Source: Actinoalloteichus fjordicus (GTDB lineage: Bacteria; Actinomycetota; Actinomycetes; Mycobacteriales; Pseudonocardiaceae). Taken from it: a stretch of 64,000 nt of DNA. A model generated the notes under the pieces. That model was given only the letters and a program-made list of their open reading frames with translations. It did no database searches and was not told the origin of the DNA. A program made the translations under genes and the position numbers. This document shows, piece by piece, positions 59,361-64,000 of this stretch. Numbering within the stretch: the stretch's first letter is position 1; each line of letters starts with the position of its first letter. The stretch is taken from assembly GCF_001941625.1 (NCBI RefSeq), contig NZ_CP016076.1, forward strand, positions 1,550,001-1,614,000. Reading direction: 5' to 3'.

Positions 59361-61331
59361 TCACGGTCGTCGCACCGAGACGATGTGTGCGACGGCGCTG
59401 TGCGGGTCGAGCCGCACGTAGTTCGCCTGGCCCCATTCCCAGCGTGCCCCGGTGACCTCCTCATGGGCGGTGAACCGGTCGTCCCATGCCAGGCCCAGCT
59501 CGGGCAGGTCGAGCCACACGGTGCCCTCCTGGGGCACGGCGGGATCGAGGGTGACGACCACGATCACGGCGTCCCCGGTGGCCGGATCGGTCTTGGAGTA
59601 GACGATCAGCGCGTCGTTGTCGACGTGATGGAAGCGCAGGGTGCGCAGTGTTGCCAGCGCGCGATTCCGGCGTCGGATCTCGTTGAGGGTGTGCAGCCAG
59701 GGTTCGAGCGATCGACCCTCCCTCAGCGCCCTGGTGTGATCGCGGGGCCGCAGTTCGTACTTCTCCGAGTTCAGATATTCCTCGGAGCCGGGCCGGACGG
59801 GTTCGTTCTCGAAGAGTTCGAAGCCTGCGTAGACGCCCCAGGTGGGCGCCAGCGTGGCGGCGAGGGCCGCGCGGATCGCGAACGCGGCCGAACTCGCGTG
59901 GGCCAGGGAGGTCGGCAGGATGTCGGGGGTGTTGACGAAGAGGTTGGGCCGCGCCTCGTGGGCGTGGGCGACGAGATCGCTGCCGAATTCGGTGAGTTCG
60001 TGTTTGGTGGTGCGCCAGGTGAAGTAGGTGTAGTGCTGGGTGAAGCCGAGTCGGGAGAGTCCGTACATGCGGGCGGGTCTGGTGAAGGCTTCGGAGAGGA
60101 ACAGGACGTCGGGGTGGGTCGTCTTGAGTTCCGCGATGAGGTGTTCCCAGAAGTCCGGTGGTTTGGTGTGGGGGTTGTCCACCCGGAAGATGCGGATGCC
60201 GTGGTCGATCCAGTGGATGACGACGCGACGGATCTCCTGGTATAGCCCGGTGGGGTCGTTGTCGAAGTTGAGGGGGTAGATGTCCTGGTATTTCTTGGGT
60301 GGGTTCTCGGCGTAGGCGATGGTGCCGTCGGGTCGGGTGGTGAACCATTCGGGGTGGTCGCGGACCCAGGGGTGGTCGGGGGCGCATTGGAGGGCGAGGT
60401 CGAGGGCGACCTCGAGGTTCAATTCGGTGGCGCGGGCCACGAATCGATCGAAGTCGTCCAGCGTGCCGAGGTCGGGGTGGACGGCGTCGTGTCCGCCGTC
60501 GGGTGATCCGATGGCCCACGGCGATCCGACGTCGTCGGGTCCCGGTGTGAGGGTGTTGTTGCGTCCTTTGCGGTGTACGTGGCCGATGGGGTGGATCGGC
60601 GGCAGATAGACGACGTCGAAGCCGAGGTCCGCGACTCGCTCCAGCTCGGCGGCGGCGGTGCGGAACGTTCCGTGCACCGGTCTGCCCAGCTCGTCGTGCC
60701 CGCCGGTCGACCGAGGAAAGAACTCATACCAGGAACCGACCAGCGCCCGCTCCCGATCCACCCAGAGCTGGTGCACGACCCCCTTGGTGACCAGTTCGCG
60801 CACCGGCTGCTCGGTCATCACGGTGTCGGCGGGCTCGTCGAACGCGGGTGCCACCCGCTGCGGCAGCGGTCTGCCCGCGTCGCGCAGGGCCGACACCGCC
60901 GTGGTCAGCGCCGCGCGCACGGCTCTACTGCCCGGTCTCCTGGCCACCCGTTCCAGCAGCCGGGCGCCGGTCTCCAGGTCGTTGGCCAGCTCGGCGGCGC
61001 CCTGACCAGCGCCGATCTTCGTCTCCACCGCATGGCGCCAGGTCGCCCATGGATCAGACCAGGTGTCCACTCGGAACGTCCACATGCCCGGTTGATCGGG
61101 TCGGATCACCGCCGACCAGCGGTCCAAGCCGGGATCGGTCAACACCATGCGGGTCTGCCGTGCGACGCGGTCGGCCGGACCTCGCCAGGAGACGTTCGCG
61201 GCCTGTCGATCGTGCCCGTCCCGCCACAGGGTGGCCTGCACCGGAACATGCTCGCCGACCACCGCCTTGGCCGGATACCGACCGAGGCTGATCACTGGCG
61301 ACACCTCGTCGACGACCAGTCGTCCGCTCAC
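59361..61331 (-). CDS. glgE: Alpha-1,4-glucan:maltose-1-phosphate maltosyltransferase GlgE
   Basis: 656 residues, GH13 enzyme extending alpha-glucan with maltosyl units from maltose-1-phosphate. The nucleophile is D385 ([10 protein letters not shown]) and the acid/base E414 (FLSEAFTRP), 29 residues apart as in Streptomyces Glg[24 protein letters not shown] is the typical N-terminal domain. The GTG at 61331 is chosen because GGAAGGGA lies about 7 bases upstream and the family sequence begins there; upstream Met codons give an unlikely start. Codon use in the central catalytic part differs from the rest. treS and mak are not adjacent. Confidence 0.94.
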   Translation of the reverse strand: MSGRLVVDEVSPVISLGRYPAKAVVGEHVPVQATLWRDGHDRQAANVSWRGPADRVARQTRMVLTDPGLDRWSAVIRPDQPGMWTFRVDTWSDPWATWRHAVETKIGAGQGAAELANDLETGARLLERVARRPGSRAVRAALTTAVSALRDAGRPLPQRVAPAFDEPADTVMTEQPVRELVTKGVVHQLWVDRERALVGSWYEFFPRSTGGHDELGRPVHGTFRTAAAELERVADLGFDVVYLPPIHPIGHVHRKGRNNTLTPGPDDVGSPWAIGSPDGGHDAVHPDLGTLDDFDRFVARATELNLEVALDLALQCAPDHPWVRDHPEWFTTRPDGTIAYAENPPKKYQDIYPLNFDNDPTGLYQEIRRVVIHWIDHGIRIFRVDNPHTKPPDFWEHLIAELKTTHPDVLFLSEAFTRPARMYGLSRLGFTQHYTYFTWRTTKHELTEFGSDLVAHAHEARPNLFVNTPDILPTSLAHASSAAFAIRAALAATLAPTWGVYAGFELFENEPVRPGSEEYLNSEKYELRPRDHTRALREGRSLEPWLHTLNEIRRRNRALATLRTLRFHHVDNDALIVYSKTDPATGDAVIVVVTLDPAVPQEGTVWLDLPELGLAWDDRFTAHEEVTGARWEWGQANYVRLDPHSAVAHIVSVRRP

Positions 61332-61708
61332 CGCGACGTCCCTTCCGTGGTGGGTTGACGGTCTCATCCTGCCTGCTGGAGATCGTGGTGATCGCAACGG
61401 GGCCGCGCCGACCGGTCGCCTCACCGGTGATCAATCCTGCGTCAACCGGCTGTCTTCTGCCTGTTGAACTGAAAACCACTGAGTCGGTGGACGACGGCCG
61501 CGCCGCTGTGGCGAATGCGTTGTCGGACATCCGCCATCGGCATGAGTTTCAGGCACACCCGTGGCACGGCACCGTCGCCCACGGCTCACAGACGGTGTGA
61601 ACCACGCGGTGCACTCTCGATGCTCGTCGGGCGCGCTCCGGCCGTCAAGGGTTGGCTGGCATGGCGCGAAAGCGCCCCTCGACAAGGCTCAGGAGCGGGA
61701 GGTCGGCG
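61332..61708. other. Divergent intergenic region glgE / oxidoreductase gene
   Basis: 377 bases with somewhat lower GC around 61455-61490 (a TTGAACTGAAAACCACTGAG stretch). It should hold both promoters; no clear gene or hairpin. Confidence 0.45.
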
Positions 61709-62338
61709 ATGCGGATCGCGATCGTCGGAACCGGTGCCCTGGCGGGTGGGCTCGGTGATCGGCTGCTGCGCGGTCAGCACGAGGTCGTCGTGTTCGGCAG
61801 GACGACTGACCGGGCCGAACGCCTCGCAGCCCTGCTCGGCGCGGCGGGGGCGGGCGTCGTGACCGCGAGCACCATCGGCGATCCGCTGCCTGCGGTCGAC
61901 CTCGTGATCCTGGCCGTGCCCGGCGCCGCCGTGCCCGACCTGATGGAGCAGTACGGTGAGCAGCTGCCGGGACAGATCGTCGTCGACGCGACCAATCCGG
62001 CCGGACCGCTGGTGGAGCTGCACAGTCCCGCCGGGTTCTCGATGGCGGAGCGGATCGCCGCACTCGCGCCGATGGGCACCTCGGTGGTCAAGGCCTTCAA
62101 CACCACCTTCGCAGGCACCCTCGCGGGGGACGAGTCGCTCGACGTCTTCATCGCCACCGACGATCCCGAGGCGCGGATGACGATGGTGCGGCTCGTGCAG
62201 AGCATCGGCTGCGTGCCGATCGACGCCGGTCCGCTGCATCACGCGAGAGCGCTGGAGACCATGCAATGGCTGCATCACAGCCTGCAGAGTCTGCTCGGCA
62301 CCCGAAACACCACGACGATCTCGCTGCGGGTGGTCTGA
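61709..62338 (+). CDS. NADP/F420-type oxidoreductase (Rossmann protein)
   Basis: 209 residues. N-terminal nucleotide-binding loop MRIAIVGTGALAGGLGDRLL, then VVVFGRTTDRAERLA, VILAVPGAAVPDLM, VVDATNP and SVVKAFNTTFAGTL, as in the F420-dependent NADP reductase / NADP oxidoreductase family. The ATG at 61709 has GGGAGG 6 bases upstream. Substrate unknown. Confidence 0.87.
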   Translation: MRIAIVGTGALAGGLGDRLLRGQHEVVVFGRTTDRAERLAALLGAAGAGVVTASTIGDPLPAVDLVILAVPGAAVPDLMEQYGEQLPGQIVVDATNPAGPLVELHSPAGFSMAERIAALAPMGTSVVKAFNTTFAGTLAGDESLDVFIATDDPEARMTMVRLVQSIGCVPIDAGPLHHARALETMQWLHHSLQSLLGTRNTTTISLRVV

Positions 62339-62612
62339 CCGCTCCTACACAGTGCGTCTCGACGTGGTGGCCGATCGTGGGGGCAGGGGGCCGGGCGGGG
62401 CACCGATGCTCGACGAGCGGGTGTGTTCGACCAGCGGCTCCTCGGGAGCTGGACCGATTCCGGGGCTGGTCGTGGGTAAAGGTGGCGGCGTTCGGCGGTC
62501 GGTCGATCCGAGATCACCGGTACGCCGAGCACCCGTCCGGCGGCGGGACCAGCGGTTTCCCAGCGTGGACGGTCGTGCGTGAGCTGCGGTTCGTCCCGGC
62601 CCGACGCCCCGG

Positions 62613-64000
62613 TCAGCGGTACAGCGCCGCCTCCGAGTCGGCTCGACGCGCCGCCCGCTCCGACGACGGCAGCTCATCCTCCGAGCAGCCGTCCTCCGGG
62701 CCTGCGGCGTAGTCCCGGCCGCCTGCCTGCCGCAGCGCCTCGGTCTCGGGAGCCTGCCGCGAGCCGGCGTCGACGGCCTCGTCCCTTGTCGTCGAGACGG
62801 TGTGTGCGGGCGCGGTCGTGCCGGACTCGACGAGCCGCGTGGCGGGATCGGACCGTGCTCCCGACTCCACGGTGTCGTGCGCGATCGACGTGCCGTGCGG
62901 GTCGATCCGATGCGCTTCGGAACTGTTCGTCTCGATCGTCGCCGGGGCCGCCGCCTTCTTGCGGCGATACCGGAATCGCCGGGCGATCGGCTCCTCTACG
63001 AGCCTGGTCAGCAGCCAGCCCAGCATCACCGAGCACACGATCATCGCGGCGGACTGCGCCATCGGCGGCACCCCGGCCTCCGACAGCCGGTACATCACGC
63101 TGTAACCGATGTTGTGGTTGACCAGGTAGACGCCGTAGGAGATGCCTGCCAGCCAGACCACCGGCCGCAGGACCGGGTGATCCCAGTCCGGTCCCCGCGC
63201 CGCCGCGCCGATGGCCACGGTCGCCACGGCCATGGCGACCGCGCCCGCGACGTCGGACGAGGTGAGGAACTGAGTCATGATCGCAGCCGCGACGATGGTG
63301 AGCACGCCGTTGCCGGAGCGATGCGTGCCCCACAGCCACAACGCCGCACCCGCCGCCAGCAGGTGCACCCGCCCGGCGCCCACGGTCTCGGCGATCTCGA
63401 TGCCTCGGGTGAGGGTCGGTCCCGGCCCGGCGCTCTTGACGAGTTCCAGCGCGACGGGCACCACCGCCGCGATGGCCAGCGTCATCCGCAGCCGGAGGCC
63501 GTGGCGCCAGCGGCGCGGCCACAGCAGTGCCGTGACCAGGAACGCGGTGACCTGGAGTGGAATGGTCCAGTAACTGCCGTCGGTGCGGCTGATGCCCTCG
63601 ATCAGGCCCGGCGGATACACCAGGATCGTGCCGATCAGCGAGGCGAAGCTGCGCTCCAGCGACTCCGGACCCCAGAGATGGACGATCACGTGAGTGAGGA
63701 CGGCGGCGGCGACCATCGGCGGGATCACCCGGACCAGCCGGTTCTGCAACAGTGCCCTCGGGCCGCTGGAGCTGAGCGTCTGGCAGATGAAGTACCCGGA
63801 GATGATCATCAGGATCGAGGCGCCCGCCTGGAGGCTCAGGAAGACCGGGCGTTCCTCCAGCTCCGGCACGAGGAACGGGCCGCCCCAGGTGGCGTGCTGC
63901 ACCACCACGAGCGCGATGGCGACGGCCCGCAGCACGTCCCAGCTCGCCCGGCGGGTCCCGGGTCGCGACGTGCTGTTCTTCGTGGCAGTGTTCTTGCCGT
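62613..64000 (-). CDS. Acyltransferase 3 family membrane protein (5' end beyond window)
   Basis: At least 461 residues read continuously to the window edge, so the gene is cut off at its start; the GTG at 63935 is internal. The sequence before it (RRASWDVLRAVAIALVVVQHATW) is the first helix of an OafA/YrhL-type acyltransferase, with the catalytic His in VVQHA. About ten membrane helices, then GISYGVYLVNHNIGY and VEEPIARRFRYRRKK. The last ~110 residues form a hydrophilic, Glu/Ser/Ala-rich cytoplasmic tail. It probably O-acylates a sugar or cell-surface polymer. Confidence 0.88.
   Translation of the reverse strand, partial: GKNTATKNSTSRPGTRRASWDVLRAVAIALVVVQHATWGGPFLVPELEERPVFLSLQAGASILMIISGYFICQTLSSSGPRALLQNRLVRVIPPMVAAAVLTHVIVHLWGPESLERSFASLIGTILVYPPGLIEGISRTDGSYWTIPLQVTAFLVTALLWPRRWRHGLRLRMTLAIAAVVPVALELVKSAGPGPTLTRGIEIAETVGAGRVHLLAAGAALWLWGTHRSGNGVLTIVAAAIMTQFLTSSDVAGAVAMAVATVAIGAAARGPDWDHPVLRPVVWLAGISYGVYLVNHNIGYSVMYRLSEAGVPPMAQSAAMIVCSVMLGWLLTRLVEEPIARRFRYRRKKAAAPATIETNSSEAHRIDPHGTSIAHDTVESGARSDPATRLVESGTTAPAHTVSTTRDEAVDAGSRQAPETEALRQAGGRDYAAGPEDGCSEDELPSSERAARRADSEAALYR

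Noticed and set aside
59038-59421. Frames sharing a GAAICGVVVGHHGS peptide in the glgE-glgB gap and near 39200
   Set aside because: The shared peptide comes from the non-coding MITE-like repeat; frames have no ribosome binding site and differ in frame between copies.

Overview
This is a gene-dense, very GC-rich window with many GTG starts, strong G/C third-position bias and actinobacterial families (NucS, GlgE, PduO, DUF2550, the ehu ectoine importer). Gene order follows the rho-rpmE-prfA-prmC-sua5-wecA-atpIBEFHAGD-C-DUF2550-pduO-murA-nucS-mce-fadA-trx-glgB-glgE backbone known from Mycobacterium. The organism is therefore an actinomycete. A member of the Pseudonocardiaceae (for example Actinoalloteichus-like) is my inference, not something the sequence proves.

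Layout. 1-5.6 kb: 3' end of rho, L31, RF1, the RF1 methyltransferase, a small Cys-rich protein and Sua5. 5.7-8.1 kb: glyA and wecA. 8.7-18.7 kb: the F1Fo ATP synthase cluster, unusual in that an opposite-strand ECF sigma/membrane-protein pair lies between atpD and atpC. 18.8-21.8 kb: DUF2550, cobalamin adenosyltransferase and a fosfomycin-insensitive-type murA. 22.6-25.8 kb: ehuBCDA, an ectoine/hydroxyectoine importer. 25.9-33.7 kb: Nudix hydrolase, subtilase, NucS, Na+/solute symporter with a small membrane partner, lipoprotein, and an aldehyde dehydrogenase homologue lacking its catalytic Cys. 33.8-36.4 kb: PTS-dependent dihydroxyacetone kinase dhaKLM, with HPr fused to DhaM. 36.5-43.0 kb: zinc-ribbon protein, two alpha/beta hydrolases, a Scy/FilP/DivIVA-like coiled-coil protein, methylmalonyl-CoA epimerase, DUF1028. 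43.5-51.3 kb: thiolase, MeaB GTPase, Pol IV, DUF3817, MarR, a thiamine-binding-like protein and an acyl-CoA mutase large subunit with isobutyryl-CoA-mutase signature residues. 51.4-53.4 kb: thioredoxin-TPR protein and SpoU methyltransferase. 53.6-61.3 kb (minus strand): glgE, glgB and two tandem zinc metallopeptidases. 61.7-64 kb: an F420/NADP-type oxidoreductase and a truncated membrane acyltransferase.

The most notable non-genic signals are: (i) a small non-coding dispersed repeat of about 161 bp with 20-bp terminal inverted repeats (MITE-like), present three times (39145-39307, 59052-59212 and a partial copy from 59218), one copy abutting a stop codon and two sitting between glgE and glgB; (ii) nine perfect copies of a heptanucleotide at 25815-25877; (iii) a 27-bp minisatellite encoding six 9-residue repeats at the N-terminus of the mutase; and (iv) a recurring -10-like hexamer placed 6-8 bases before the start codon of at least 15 genes, pointing to widespread leaderless transcripts.

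Metabolically, mce, fadA, meaB and the mutase form an acyl-CoA/branched-chain cluster. ehuBCDA imports compatible solutes, dhaKLM phosphorylates dihydroxyacetone, and glgE/glgB build alpha-glucan. No rRNA, tRNA, CRISPR array, phage or autonomous transposase was seen.
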